Source: a virus
Strand: one strand, 5' to 3'
Virus record (IMG/VR): IMGVR_UViG_3300031951_000168
Location: 1-59,809 of that record
Length of the DNA stretch: 59,809 bases
Shown: positions 7,396 through 16,479 of the stretch, piece by piece
Layout: the number at the start of each line of letters is the position of its first letter
Position numbering within the stretch: position 1 is the first letter of the stretch
Notes under the pieces: model-generated
Database searches by the model: none
Told to the model about the DNA's origin: nothing
Seen by the model: the letters and a program-made list of their open reading frames with translations, nothing else
Program-made: the position numbers and the translations under genes

Positions 7396-8514
7396 ATGTC
7401 ACACGAGTTAGTTAAGTTTCAAGATTTAGTAAAAGTGATAGAAACTAACAAGCGTATCAAGGAAGAAGGAGGCATTACTTCTATCCTTGGTCCGTTTGAT
7501 AGGCTGTCACAGTATTATGGGGGATTTACCAAAGGTTCTATCACCGCAATTACCGCTTCTTCGGGAGTAGGTAAAACCAAATTCGTAAAATATCTGACCG
7601 TACACAATGTGTTGAGGAGAACACATAAGAGCAACATCAAAGCCAAGATATTTTATTTTGCCTTAGAAGAAAACCAAACGGACTTTTGGTTATCGTTTAT
7701 TTCTAGTTACCTGTATCAACAACACAAACTAAACATCAGTGTGTCTCAGCTTAAATCTATTGGTAGTTTTAATGTAAGTGCTGATTTGATGGCTAAGATT
7801 AAGGAAGCAGAAAGATACATTAACGTTTTGCAAGAAACAGTAGAGTGTATAGATTACATCAGAAACCCCACGGGAATCTTAAAATACATCAGAGCCTACT
7901 TCGATAATCCAGAGATAGGCGAAAACATATACAAAGAGATGCCTGATGGAAGTAGAAGGTTAACAGGTTACAAGTACAAGTCGGATAACCTATGGGTATT
8001 CTGTATCATTGACCACATCAGTTTGCTTTCTAACGAAACTATACCTGATAGTAAGATGAAGTACACTCCGTACCAAACCTTTGACTTGATGGTTAAGGAT
8101 TATATCTTAGATGTGTTTGCCAAGAGATATCAAATGGTAAACGTAGTCGTACATCAGCAAACTCCATCTTCGGAGAAAGCCGTGTACACTAACAAAGGAC
8201 ATCTGATTGAAGAAAAGATAGAGCCATCTTTAGAAGAACTGCACATTAACAAAGGTGTGCACCAGGATTACGAGATTGTGCTGGGGCTGTTCAACCCATC
8301 ACGTTACGATATAGAAACTCACAATGGATATGACATATCTATCTTGGGTAAGACATATCGTTGTCTCAAATTCCTCAAGGATAGACACTATGGACTAGAA
8401 AACGCTAGTTTAGGTTTACACTTTGAGGGTGCTAGTGGATTTTTTCAAGAACTGCCTAGAGCAGAGACAATGTCTACTGGTAACTATTACGAACAATTTA
8501 GAGAGAAGAAATAG
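7396..8514 (+). CDS. DnaB-like replicative helicase / RecA-fold ATPase
   Basis: This 372-residue protein has a RecA-type ATPase core: Walker A ASSGVGKT (residues 54-61, Lys60), a Walker B-like strand ending in Asp-His (FCIIDHISLL, about 205), and a later VVVHQQTP strand corresponding to the sensor region. This order fits the C-terminal domain of DnaB helicases. It lacks the usual N-terminal DnaB domain, so it is a short form or a DnaB-related ATPase. It opens the replication block (ATPase, ssDNA-binding protein, primase, polymerase), which supports a job in unwinding the fork. Confidence 0.75.
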   Translation: MSHELVKFQDLVKVIETNKRIKEEGGITSILGPFDRLSQYYGGFTKGSITAITASSGVGKTKFVKYLTVHNVLRRTHKSNIKAKIFYFALEENQTDFWLSFISSYLYQQHKLNISVSQLKSIGSFNVSADLMAKIKEAERYINVLQETVECIDYIRNPTGILKYIRAYFDNPEIGENIYKEMPDGSRRLTGYKYKSDNLWVFCIIDHISLLSNETIPDSKMKYTPYQTFDLMVKDYILDVFAKRYQMVNVVVHQQTPSSEKAVYTNKGHLIEEKIEPSLEELHINKGVHQDYEIVLGLFNPSRYDIETHNGYDISILGKTYRCLKFLKDRHYGLENASLGLHFEGASGFFQELPRAETMSTGNYYEQFREKK

Positions 8515-8516
8515 AA

Positions 8517-8852
8517 ATGTTAAAGAAGCTTAAAACAGGAAAACACTTAGAAATTATACTCATTGAAATGTGTGCTAGAGTTGGTACAAATTTTAATGAT
8601 ATCGACATCATGAAAGATATGTGGCAGGAAGAGCATGAGTGGACAATTGATGAAGAGATTAAGTTCCAAGAGTGGATGTTCCAATACTTAGTTGCCAATC
8701 ACGACGCTTTGCTCGAAATATCTGACTATAGACCAAATGAACCTTACAGCACAAACGACCTAATTAAGCTAGTAAAAGAGTTCACACTGCTTTATGGATG
8801 GGCACTAGAGCAAGACGGAGATTTGGATTATATAAAAGAAAATAAACCATAA
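8517..8852 (+). CDS. hypothetical protein (111 aa)
   Basis: A 111-residue acidic helical protein (WTIDEEIKFQEWMFQYLVAN) starts two bases after the helicase-like gene and ends 12 bases before the next ATPase gene. No motif is recognised. Tight packing suggests it is co-translated with the replication proteins. It could be a partner or loader, but nothing in the sequence proves this. Confidence 0.65.
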   Translation: MLKKLKTGKHLEIILIEMCARVGTNFNDIDIMKDMWQEEHEWTIDEEIKFQEWMFQYLVANHDALLEISDYRPNEPYSTNDLIKLVKEFTLLYGWALEQDGDLDYIKENKP

Positions 8853-8864
8853 ACAAAAAAGCAA

Positions 8865-9536
8865 ATGTCTAGTAAATTAATCGCAGTAATCGGACCCACT
8901 GGTAGTGGGAAATCAACGTCAATCAAAAGTCTCGACCCAAAAGAAACGTACATTATTAACATCGCTCGTAAAGAACTTCCATTCAAAGGTTCCAACTTGA
9001 TGTACAATGTAGAGAACAAGAACTATGCAGAAATAGACGAAGCACTGCAAGTTGTAAAGTATCTACAAAGTATCAGCGAGAAGGCACCACACATTAAGAA
9101 TGTAGTCCTAGAAGATTCCAATTACATTATGGGATTCAACATGGTAAAGAAAGCCACAGAAACAGGCTTCACCAAGTTTTCCATAATGGCCAAGGACATG
9201 GTCACATTACTTACGGAGGCCCGCAAATTACGTTCGGACTTGAAAATTTTCTACTTTTCCCATCCTGAGGAAATTATGGACGATGGAGCTATCGTTTCTT
9301 ACAAGATGAAGACAGCAGGTAAACTTCTTGACAACCAAATTGTGTTAGAAGGCTTATTCACAATTGCATTGTACACTCACGTAGATGAAGATAATGAGGG
9401 CAACGCAACTTACGAGTTTGTAACTAACCGTTGGAAGAAGTATCCAGCAAAGTCACCACAAGGTATGTTTCCAGAAATCCGTATTCCTAACGACTTGAAA
9501 GTTGTAACAGATTACATTGACGAGTATTATTCTTAA
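8865..9536 (+). CDS. Sak4-like RecA-fold ATPase
   Basis: A 223-residue ATPase with Walker A GPTGSGKS (residues 10-17) at the very start and a Walker B-like strand (IKNVVLEDSN, about 78-87). The single-domain size, early P-loop and position beside a putative ssDNA-binding protein fit the Sak4 family of phage recombinases, RecA-like annealing or recombination proteins. Helpful details are KIFYFSHPEE (sensor strand) and a later short stretch TNRWKKYPAKSP. A generic AAA_24-type ATPase is the main alternative. It probably acts in recombination-dependent replication or repair. Confidence 0.7.
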   Translation: MSSKLIAVIGPTGSGKSTSIKSLDPKETYIINIARKELPFKGSNLMYNVENKNYAEIDEALQVVKYLQSISEKAPHIKNVVLEDSNYIMGFNMVKKATETGFTKFSIMAKDMVTLLTEARKLRSDLKIFYFSHPEEIMDDGAIVSYKMKTAGKLLDNQIVLEGLFTIALYTHVDEDNEGNATYEFVTNRWKKYPAKSPQGMFPEIRIPNDLKVVTDYIDEYYS

Positions 9537-9563
9537 GAAAAAAAAAATTAAACATTTAAAACA

Positions 9564-10424
9564 ATGAATTTAGAAAATTTAGAAACCAGAACTAGTGGAG
9601 CTAGTAACAAGAAGTTGTTTACAGGTATTGCTCCTATCAAAATTGTAGCCATTAACCCTACTCGTGAGCAAATTGCAGCGTTGTATGAAGTAGATGTAGA
9701 GAAAGTAAAAGAACCAAATTACTTTACCGAAGACTCTACTCGTATTGACTTCTTCTACAAGAATCACGATAGCATCACCACTCCACTCTTAGGTAAGTTT
9801 GCTTTGTTTCTTAGCAATCAACCACGCACTAGCCAGTCAGGTAAGAATCAGTATATCGACAATCACAGTAAGACTTGTTGGGCTGATAGCTTGGGAGATT
9901 TGTCAGAGCGTAACAGCAAATTGGCTGACTACAACAAGTTGAAGTTGGATAACGTGCGTCAAGCGTTGCGTGGTGAAGAAGATTTGTATAGCTTGTTGAG
10001 AGCATACGGTAACATCGACACTAACAACTCTCCATTCATGTTGGATGACATTAAGAACATTATCAAAGGCAACGTAAAAGAATTGCGTGAGTTCTTTGCT
10101 TGGGCTGACAACAAAGGTGGAGGTGTTAAAGTGTTGTTGGGTGTTAAGGATGGTCAATACCAAGATGTTTGGAACAGCATGTTCTTGACAGTTAATGGTA
10201 AGTTGAGCGACTACATGAAGAACAAGATTACTGATGATAATTATGGCTACCGTCATTACTACGGTCATAGCTTTAATTTGAAAGAGTATATTGCAGACAG
10301 TGCACCTGATGCAGTAGACTCAGGTAATGACCCTTGGACAACTAATGATGATCCATTTGGAGATGTACCAGTAACCAAAGCACCAGAAAGTAGCAGTCCT
10401 TTTGAGGATGATCTATTTGGTTAA
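9564..10424 (+). CDS. putative ssDNA-binding protein
   Basis: A 286-residue protein with a mixed core (about residues 17-245) and a low-complexity acidic tail with Phe (DPFGDV and SPFEDDLFG at the very end). This recalls the acidic C-terminal tip of bacterial SSB and phage gp32-like proteins, which recruits partners. It follows the Sak4-like ATPase, a common pairing. It contains no zinc motif. The core fold is not recognised directly, so the call rests on the tail and context. Codon use is richer in GTT, GGT and CGT than in neighbours, as in highly expressed genes. It ends just before a terminator. Confidence 0.6.
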   Translation: MNLENLETRTSGASNKKLFTGIAPIKIVAINPTREQIAALYEVDVEKVKEPNYFTEDSTRIDFFYKNHDSITTPLLGKFALFLSNQPRTSQSGKNQYIDNHSKTCWADSLGDLSERNSKLADYNKLKLDNVRQALRGEEDLYSLLRAYGNIDTNNSPFMLDDIKNIIKGNVKELREFFAWADNKGGGVKVLLGVKDGQYQDVWNSMFLTVNGKLSDYMKNKITDDNYGYRHYYGHSFNLKEYIADSAPDAVDSGNDPWTTNDDPFGDVPVTKAPESSSPFEDDLFG

Positions 10425-10441
10425 TTAGTTATAGCAGTAGG

Positions 10442-10470
10442 AAGAGGGGTATAACCTGCCCCTCTTTTCT
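10442..10470 (+). terminator. intrinsic terminator
   Basis: The stem AAGAGGGG (10442-10449) and CCCCTCTT (10459-10466) with a nine-base loop is followed by TTTTCT. It lies between the putative ssDNA-binding gene and the primase, with only 15 bases after it before the next ATG. There is no room for a new promoter, so it may act as an attenuator that lowers primase expression relative to the abundant upstream protein. Confidence 0.85.
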
Positions 10471-10485
10471 ATTAATAGTAATCAT

Positions 10486-11448
10486 ATGGACCTAAGTACA
10501 ATTAAAACCAACAAGCTAGTAAGTAGAGAGGAGTTACTGACTATTTTCAGCCAGGAACAAATCATGGAGTATTACTTTGGAGAACCCATTCGGTTACGAC
10601 ATGCTTATCTAAATCCATTTAGAGAAGACAATACTCCAAAGTGTTACTTTTTCTACACACGTGTCGGTGTTTTAGTATTCAATGACTTTAGTTTAGGTAA
10701 ACAGTTTGATTGCTTTCAGATAGCTAACTTAAGAGCAGGTAAGTCTTTAAGTTCTCATCACATGTATCAACAGATGTCAAACTTACAGCCACTTGAACTC
10801 CCTACTCCTACCATAAAGTACAATAAGGAGGAGAGTGAACAAGAAACTGTAATTAAGGTAGAAGTTAGACCATACACCCAGAAAGATTTAGAGTTCTGGG
10901 GCCAGTTTAACATCGACCTAAAGACACTTAAAAAGTACAATGTCAGAAGAGTAAAGAAAGTATGGACCTATGAGACACTAACCTACATGGATAGTGATAG
11001 AGATCCATGCTACAGGTATATTGAGGGAGACAAAATTAAGTTGTACAGACCGTTCAATAAGGATAAGAAGTTTAGGAATAACTATACTCAAGAACTTGAA
11101 GGTGCTTTTGTATTACCAGCAAAGGGAAATAAACTAATCATAACTAAATCCACAAAGGATGTTATGGTGTTTTCTACCATTGGATTAAATGCAGTATCAC
11201 CTAGGTCAGAGTCAAGTTTACTTAGCGAAGAAACTATGGAGGATTTGTTCAGCAGATTTAAACAGGTGTTTATTTGGTATGATGCTGATGCAACTGGTGA
11301 AGAAAAATCACAAAAAATGGTTGCTAAGTACCCTAAACTAGTAAGAATAATACACAATGCACAGCTAGGTAAAGACACTAGTGACATTGTTAAAACACAC
11401 GGAATAACAAAACTAATAGAACTATGCAAACAATACGAAATATTGTAG
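10486..11448 (+). CDS. DnaG-like primase with Toprim domain
   Basis: This 320-residue protein would make primers for DNA synthesis. The N-terminus (LNPFREDNTPKCYFF, VFNDF) matches the start of phage DnaG-type primases but lacks the usual Cys zinc finger. The Toprim fold follows: ITKSTKDVMVF (about 217-227; Lys-Ser-Thr-Lys where Glu-Gly is usual) and WYDADATGEE (about 264-273), whose Asp residues would bind metal. Substitution of the first Toprim Glu appears in some phage primases, so activity is still likely. The end overlaps the DnaA-like gene by 25 bases. Confidence 0.85.
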   Translation: MDLSTIKTNKLVSREELLTIFSQEQIMEYYFGEPIRLRHAYLNPFREDNTPKCYFFYTRVGVLVFNDFSLGKQFDCFQIANLRAGKSLSSHHMYQQMSNLQPLELPTPTIKYNKEESEQETVIKVEVRPYTQKDLEFWGQFNIDLKTLKKYNVRRVKKVWTYETLTYMDSDRDPCYRYIEGDKIKLYRPFNKDKKFRNNYTQELEGAFVLPAKGNKLIITKSTKDVMVFSTIGLNAVSPRSESSLLSEETMEDLFSRFKQVFIWYDADATGEEKSQKMVAKYPKLVRIIHNAQLGKDTSDIVKTHGITKLIELCKQYEIL

Positions 11449-12011
11449 AGATTGTCGTTAAAGAGTGCTCAAAGGATATGCCTGATGTAGATACTTGGTA
11501 TGTAGATAGAACTGTTACTAAGATCTTAGGACTAGAAACTATTAAACCCTACAAGAATAAGTCTTTTGGTAGTAATAAGAAGAAGAAACCTCTTAAGATT
11601 AAGCCATTCAGACCAATGAGTATAGATGAGTTAAAGATAGTTCAGATAGCTTGTGACTATAACCACTATGACTTTAATAGTGTTATATCTAGCAGTAGGA
11701 GAAGAGAAATAGTTGAGGTTCGGATGATTCTCATGTGCTTCTTCTACTATTATCGTGCCTATACTTACTCTGATTTGGGCAGGATGTTTGGCAGAGACCA
11801 CAGCACTATCATTCATAACACAGGTACTCACGAAGATTTATTAGAAAGTGACTCTATGTATGCAATCAAGTACTTCAATACAATCTCAAGAATCAAAGAA
11901 GAGATGCCTCATTTGTTTATTACTAAAGACGTACTAGAAAACCAATCAGCCGAATACGCCAAAATCAAAGCAGAAAGAAAAGCCAAAAGAAGTAAAAATG
12001 TCGTTAACTAA
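11424..12011 (+). CDS. protein with DnaA C-terminal (domain IV) DNA-binding domain
   Basis: A 195-residue protein without an ATPase domain. After a basic linker (about 45-65), residues about 70-165 match DnaA domain IV: SSRRREIVEVRMILM, then TYSDLGRMFGRDHSTIIHN (the DnaA signature, around residue 123). In bacteria this helix-turn-helix reads DnaA boxes at oriC. Here it may mark a phage origin, recruit host DnaA, or block it. It overlaps both primase and uracil-DNA glycosylase genes (25 and 14 bases), so it is made together with the replication proteins. Confidence 0.85.
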   Translation: MQTIRNIVEIVVKECSKDMPDVDTWYVDRTVTKILGLETIKPYKNKSFGSNKKKKPLKIKPFRPMSIDELKIVQIACDYNHYDFNSVISSSRRREIVEVRMILMCFFYYYRAYTYSDLGRMFGRDHSTIIHNTGTHEDLLESDSMYAIKYFNTISRIKEEMPHLFITKDVLENQSAEYAKIKAERKAKRSKNVVN

Positions 12012-12696
12012 AAGAATAGATATACCTGACGATTGGTATAACAAACTGAGACACTACATTGAATCAGAAGAATTCACAAAACTTGGAAGATATGTTGCAT
12101 CCAAAAGAAAAGAAACGGATGTCTTTCCTCCAAGTAACGAAATCTTCAGAGCATTTCAACTAACTCCATACAATAATGTCAATACCGTCATTATTGGAAT
12201 GGATCCATACCCAAACTTATATAAAGAGAAACCAGTAGCATGTGGACTTTCATTTGCACCTAGAGATAGAGATTATATACCTCCTAGCCTTAGGCAGATT
12301 TACAATAGAATCAAGGAGGATTTCTATTCAGATGAAATGACGTTCCCTGTTGACTTGGATATTGAACATTGGGCAAAACAAGGTGTACTTATGCTCAACG
12401 CTGCGTTAACCGTTGAGCAGGGTAAGCCTGGTAGTCATATGAAAGTTTGGGAGAACTGGACAACTGAAGTAATCAATGCACTTAACGAGTACTCTACAGG
12501 AGTTATATTCTGTTTATGGGGTAAAGATGCACAAGCCTTTCAAAGTAAAATAGGCAGTCATCACATCGTCCTTACAGCAGAGCATCCTGTAGCTGCAAGT
12601 TATCAAGGCAGACAGTGGAGTTGTAACCACTTCAAACAAATTAACACACACCTGATGGGAGCCAATGGCTACAACATCGAATGGATTAAAACTTAA
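11998..12696 (+). CDS. ung: uracil-DNA glycosylase, family 1-like
   Basis: A 232-residue enzyme that would remove uracil from DNA. Motifs run in order: GMDPYPN (67-73; Asp69 would be the catalytic Asp, where the usual form is GQDPYH), LNAALTVEQGKPGSH (like the family LLNTVLTV...SHxxxGW), and EHPVAAS near the C-terminus (usual HPSPLS). The active-site His after PY is replaced by Pro, and HPS by HPV, so specificity or activity could differ. Crass-like phages commonly carry a UDG in the replication block. It overlaps both neighbours by one to fourteen bases. Confidence 0.88.
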   Translation: MSLTKRIDIPDDWYNKLRHYIESEEFTKLGRYVASKRKETDVFPPSNEIFRAFQLTPYNNVNTVIIGMDPYPNLYKEKPVACGLSFAPRDRDYIPPSLRQIYNRIKEDFYSDEMTFPVDLDIEHWAKQGVLMLNAALTVEQGKPGSHMKVWENWTTEVINALNEYSTGVIFCLWGKDAQAFQSKIGSHHIVLTAEHPVAASYQGRQWSCNHFKQINTHLMGANGYNIEWIKT

Positions 12697-12926
12697 TGAC
12701 AACAGAAAACAAAACTATGGCAGAGACTTTAGACGAACTGATACAGACCGTAGAAAGTAGAACTGTGGCACAAACAACAAGCTACTTGGCTAATTATGTC
12801 AGCGACAGACTAGATGAGTTAAAGGCAACTAGAGACGCTGGTACAAGTGAGTTTGACTATTGTGAGCACTTAGGAAGAATTAAAGAACTAGAATTACTTT
12901 TAAAAACAATTAAAGAACTAAAATGA
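12696..12926 (+). CDS. hypothetical helical protein (76 aa)
   Basis: A 76-residue protein rich in Thr, Glu and Leu, predicted helical throughout (ETLDELIQTVESRT, RIKELELLLKTIKELK). The start shares one base with the glycosylase stop and its end overlaps the next start (ATGA). No family is recognised. It could form a coiled coil. Confidence 0.65.
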   Translation: MTTENKTMAETLDELIQTVESRTVAQTTSYLANYVSDRLDELKATRDAGTSEFDYCEHLGRIKELELLLKTIKELK

Positions 12927-13771
12927 ACAAGGAACAATTATTAACCGCATCACACACAGATTGGACAGTAGAGAAGAGACCATTGTTTGGTCCTAATGGA
13001 GAGCCTACCAGTGGCTATGGTATCTTTAGACAAGATAACGACAGATGCTTAGGCTTAGTTGGTGGTAAGTACACCATCACACAGAATCACGAAGTGGTAG
13101 AAATGCTTATGGATGCCGCAGGTAGTGTAAACATCCCTGCTGTACGTGGTGGTTGTTTGGGAATGGGCGAGCGTATCTATTATCAGTTTCAATTACCTGA
13201 AGTAACTATTGGTGGTTCTAAGAATCTCCGTTACTTGACAGGTTTGACTGCACATGACGGCTTAACTAAGATTGGGTTTGGTGCAACTAACGTAGTTGTG
13301 ATTTGCCAAAACACTTTCTTTCAGGCATTCAAAGATTGCGAAGCAGTTAAACACACACCTAACCACAAGGAAAGACTTGCAGGAATCATCAACTCATTGC
13401 GTGCATCTATGTTTGCAGAAGAGCAGACCATTCAGCGTATGATTCAGATGAGCAATACAGTAGTACCTAGTAAGATTGATGATGATTTCTTGTTTGAGAT
13501 TATTGGAGGTCACTTGGAGTCTACTCGTAGCACCAACCGTCTGAATGATTTGAAAGCAGCAATGTCTACAGAGTATGCAGCACACGGTGAGTCAGCTTAC
13601 GGATTGTTTAATGCAGTTACACGTTTCACCAATCACATGACTCCTTACAAAGACATTGACACTAAACGTAAGGCATTGATGTTCGGTGCAGGTGCTCGTA
13701 TTAACCAACGTGCGTTTGACATAATCGAGAACAAGTTTGTACGGAGCAAACCAGTAGAGGTTTACATCTAA
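12923..13771 (+). CDS. DUF932-like phage/plasmid protein
   Basis: A 282-residue protein with the general pattern of DUF932 proteins: GGKYTITQNHEVVEML early on, then GGCLGMGERIYYQFQLP, LTGLTAHDGLTKIGFG and VICQNTF. These proteins are frequent in phages and plasmids; their function is not established. Codon use resembles that of the putative ssDNA-binding gene, suggesting strong expression. It is the last gene before a terminator. Confidence 0.8.
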   Translation: MNKEQLLTASHTDWTVEKRPLFGPNGEPTSGYGIFRQDNDRCLGLVGGKYTITQNHEVVEMLMDAAGSVNIPAVRGGCLGMGERIYYQFQLPEVTIGGSKNLRYLTGLTAHDGLTKIGFGATNVVVICQNTFFQAFKDCEAVKHTPNHKERLAGIINSLRASMFAEEQTIQRMIQMSNTVVPSKIDDDFLFEIIGGHLESTRSTNRLNDLKAAMSTEYAAHGESAYGLFNAVTRFTNHMTPYKDIDTKRKALMFGAGARINQRAFDIIENKFVRSKPVEVYI

Positions 13772-13792
13772 AATTAACCAACAATTAGGAAC

Positions 13793-13827
13793 AGAATAAC
13801 CTGAGTATAGCTTGGGTTATTCTTTTC
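13793..13827 (+). terminator. intrinsic terminator
   Basis: The stem AGAATAACC (13793-13801) with GGTTATTCT (13815-13823) is followed by TTTTCCTTT. It ends the unit that finishes with the DUF932-like gene. TATATTGT at 13833-13840, with TTG 18 bases upstream, is one base off the host promoter pattern and could restart transcription for the next gene, but the match is weak. Confidence 0.85.
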
Positions 13828-13843
13828 CTTTGTATATTGTATT

Positions 13844-14461
13844 ATGTTGCGAAGAAAAGACCCACAGGAAAAGAAAACTCCAGTTAAAGGAGAACCTGTA
13901 AAGAAGGACAAACCTGTAGTCGAAACTATATGTAGTGAATGTGGCAAGAAGAGACCATATTCCAACAAGTCGAAGAAGCTATGTGCAGTTTGTGTAAAGC
14001 GTATTAACCAAACCAAAGTTAAAGAGCGCAAAGAGAAGGTGCGTAAGAAGAAAGCAGAGTCTATTGGTGTTCTCACCAAGAAACTTGACAGAATCTTTAG
14101 CGTCTATGTTAGATTATCAGGTGTTAAGAAGGAGCATAGTGCTCAATGTTTTACATGTGATAAAGTTTTGCACTGGAGAGAGATACAATGTGGACATTTT
14201 CAGTCAAGAAGATTCTACTCAACTCGATTCCATGTACTAAATTGCAAGCCCCAATGTTATGCTTGTAACATCGGATTGAGTGGCAACCAATACACTTTCG
14301 GAGTAAACTTAGATAAACTGCATGGTCAAGGCACTGCAGAGTCTATGGTACGCATGTCTCGTGAGCAGAAGAAATTTACGTCTGATGAGATGATGGCGAT
14401 GATTAGTCATTACGAAGAACAAGTAGGGGAGCTAAGAAAGAAACTAAACATCTGGGAGTAA
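13844..14461 (+). CDS. ninG: NinG-like recombination protein
   Basis: A 205-residue basic protein similar to lambda NinG (Rap), a structure-specific nuclease of phage recombination. It begins with a zinc site (CSECGKKRPYS...KLCAVCVKR, about residues 29-49), then a Lys/Arg-rich arm. The conserved core is CFTCDKVLHW, CGHFQSRRF, NCKPQCYACNIGLSGNQ, which would bind zinc and resembles an HNH-type fold. It starts 16 bases after a terminator and overlaps the polymerase start by one base. Recombination intermediates are the likely substrate. Confidence 0.88.
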   Translation: MLRRKDPQEKKTPVKGEPVKKDKPVVETICSECGKKRPYSNKSKKLCAVCVKRINQTKVKERKEKVRKKKAESIGVLTKKLDRIFSVYVRLSGVKKEHSAQCFTCDKVLHWREIQCGHFQSRRFYSTRFHVLNCKPQCYACNIGLSGNQYTFGVNLDKLHGQGTAESMVRMSREQKKFTSDEMMAMISHYEEQVGELRKKLNIWE

Positions 14462-16464
14462 TGGCACTGTATTTTATTACAAATAACACCGAACTACAAA
14501 AAGAAATCAAGACACTATCTCGTGATGAGATATTGCCTTGTACAATCTCATCTTGTTTATCCTACTTGGAAAGTCAGGACGTACTTGGATTTGACATAGA
14601 GACGCTGGGCTTTGATCCATATACTGATAGGATAGTATGTATTCAGATTGGTAATGCTCAAGTTCAGTTTGTAATAGATACAGCAACTGTTGACATTCAA
14701 ATCTTCAAGGACATCCTTGAGAAGAAAGAACTGATAGGTCATAACTTAAAGTTTGACATCAGATTTCTTTTGCACAACCGAATTATACCGTCTAAGATAT
14801 ATGACACATTCATTGCAGAGAAGACACTTTACTTAGGAGTAGATACCCATAAGTGTTCTTTGGCAGATTGTGTAGATAGATACTGCGGTAAGTATATGGA
14901 TAAGGCAGAGCGTCTTAACATTACTGGTAGGTTTACAGTAGATTTCATTAGGTATAGCGGCACAGACGTAGTATATCTACATGAAATCAGAAGACAACAA
15001 GAAGAACTAATCAAGGAAAAGAACTGTACATTATCTATTGACCTAGATAATCGGTTCGTAATTGTTTTATCTTACATTGAATACTGCGGTATGAAGCTAG
15101 ACGTAGAGAAGTGGCTCAACCGATTGGGAAAGATTAAGAATGAAGCAGAAGAACTAAGAAAAGAACTTGACAACTATGTAATCGAGAATAAGTACGACAA
15201 GTTTGTAGATTTACAGACAGATCTATTTAATCCAGGTTTAAGTACCAACATCAACTGGAACAGCGCAACCCAAGTCATTAAACTATTTGAAATGATGGGT
15301 GTAGACGTTGAGATAGTAGACAAAGGTGTAGTTAAGAAGACTACAGAGTCAAGTCAATTAGTAAAACAAGTAGAAGAGTTTCCTATACTTGAAACATACA
15401 TCCGATACAAAGAATGCCAAAAGAATATCGGAACGTATGGCGACAATTGGCTAAAGCTAATTAACCCCGTTAGTGGTAGAATACACACAAGTTATAAGCA
15501 GTTGATGAATACTGGACGCTTATCTAGTGGTGGACGAAACAAAGCTACAGGAGAAGCTTATCCAAACTTTCAAAACATACCTAGTGACGTAGAAACTAGA
15601 AGTTGTTTTGTAGCAGAAGAAGGAAACACATTAATAGGCTGTGATTACACAGGTCAAGAGCAGATTGTTCTAGTGAACAAATGTCTTGACGAGAACCTAT
15701 TAGAGTTCTACAGGAAGGATCTTGGAGATATGCACTCATTTGTGGCATCTAAGATGTATCCAGAGCTAGACGGCATGCCACTTGATGACATCAAGAAGAA
15801 GCATAAAGAGAAACGTCAAGCAGCAAAGGTGGCAGGTTTCGCCATCAACTACGGAGGCAGCGGAAGAGGTATTGCGGATCAGTTAGGACTAACTCTAGAT
15901 CAGGGTCAGCATATCTATGATTCATACTTCAGAGCATTTCCTGGATTGAAATCATACTTTGAGAAAGCCAAACAGTTCGGACTGAAGAATGGCTATGTAT
16001 TGATTTCAGAAGTAACAGGTAAAAAGTCTTACGTAGACAACTATGAATGGTACATGGAGAAGAAGGGCAAGATGACTAACGATTTTTGGGAAAGTTACAA
16101 AAGACACAAAGAAAACAATACTCCTACTTTTAGAGAGCTTAAGAAAGAAGTACAAGCATTCTCTATGAAGAAAGGTGAGATTGAACGTATGTCATTGAAC
16201 TATCCTATCCAAGGCGAGTCTTCAGAAATAACCAAGTTATCTTGTGTTTTATTCTGGCACAACTATCTCGTACCAAACAAACTACTATTTACAGTAAAGT
16301 TTGTAAACACAATCCACGACGAAAACCTAGTGGAATGTCCTCAATCATTAGCTGAGGAATGTGCTAATGCATTACAAGATGCAATGGAGAAAGCAGGCAG
16401 TAAGTTTTGTAAAACTATACCGCTGAAAGCTGACCCTTGTATCGCACCTTATTGGAAGAAATAA
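14461..16464 (+). CDS. family A DNA polymerase with 3'-5' exonuclease
   Basis: This 667-residue enzyme is the replicative polymerase. The exonuclease domain has FDIETLGF (about 42-50), GHNLKFDIRFL (about 94-104) and YSGTDVVYLHEI (about 165). The polymerase has motif A CDYTGQEQ (about 394), motif B around KVAGFAINYG (about 456-465) and motif C IHDEN (about 617), all with expected residues. It lacks the 5'-3' exonuclease of bacterial Pol I, as do other phage PolA enzymes. The start overlaps the ninG stop (TAATG). Confidence 0.95.
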   Translation: MALYFITNNTELQKEIKTLSRDEILPCTISSCLSYLESQDVLGFDIETLGFDPYTDRIVCIQIGNAQVQFVIDTATVDIQIFKDILEKKELIGHNLKFDIRFLLHNRIIPSKIYDTFIAEKTLYLGVDTHKCSLADCVDRYCGKYMDKAERLNITGRFTVDFIRYSGTDVVYLHEIRRQQEELIKEKNCTLSIDLDNRFVIVLSYIEYCGMKLDVEKWLNRLGKIKNEAEELRKELDNYVIENKYDKFVDLQTDLFNPGLSTNINWNSATQVIKLFEMMGVDVEIVDKGVVKKTTESSQLVKQVEEFPILETYIRYKECQKNIGTYGDNWLKLINPVSGRIHTSYKQLMNTGRLSSGGRNKATGEAYPNFQNIPSDVETRSCFVAEEGNTLIGCDYTGQEQIVLVNKCLDENLLEFYRKDLGDMHSFVASKMYPELDGMPLDDIKKKHKEKRQAAKVAGFAINYGGSGRGIADQLGLTLDQGQHIYDSYFRAFPGLKSYFEKAKQFGLKNGYVLISEVTGKKSYVDNYEWYMEKKGKMTNDFWESYKRHKENNTPTFRELKKEVQAFSMKKGEIERMSLNYPIQGESSEITKLSCVLFWHNYLVPNKLLFTVKFVNTIHDENLVECPQSLAEECANALQDAMEKAGSKFCKTIPLKADPCIAPYWKK

Positions 16465-16479
16465 CTAAACAAAAAAATT

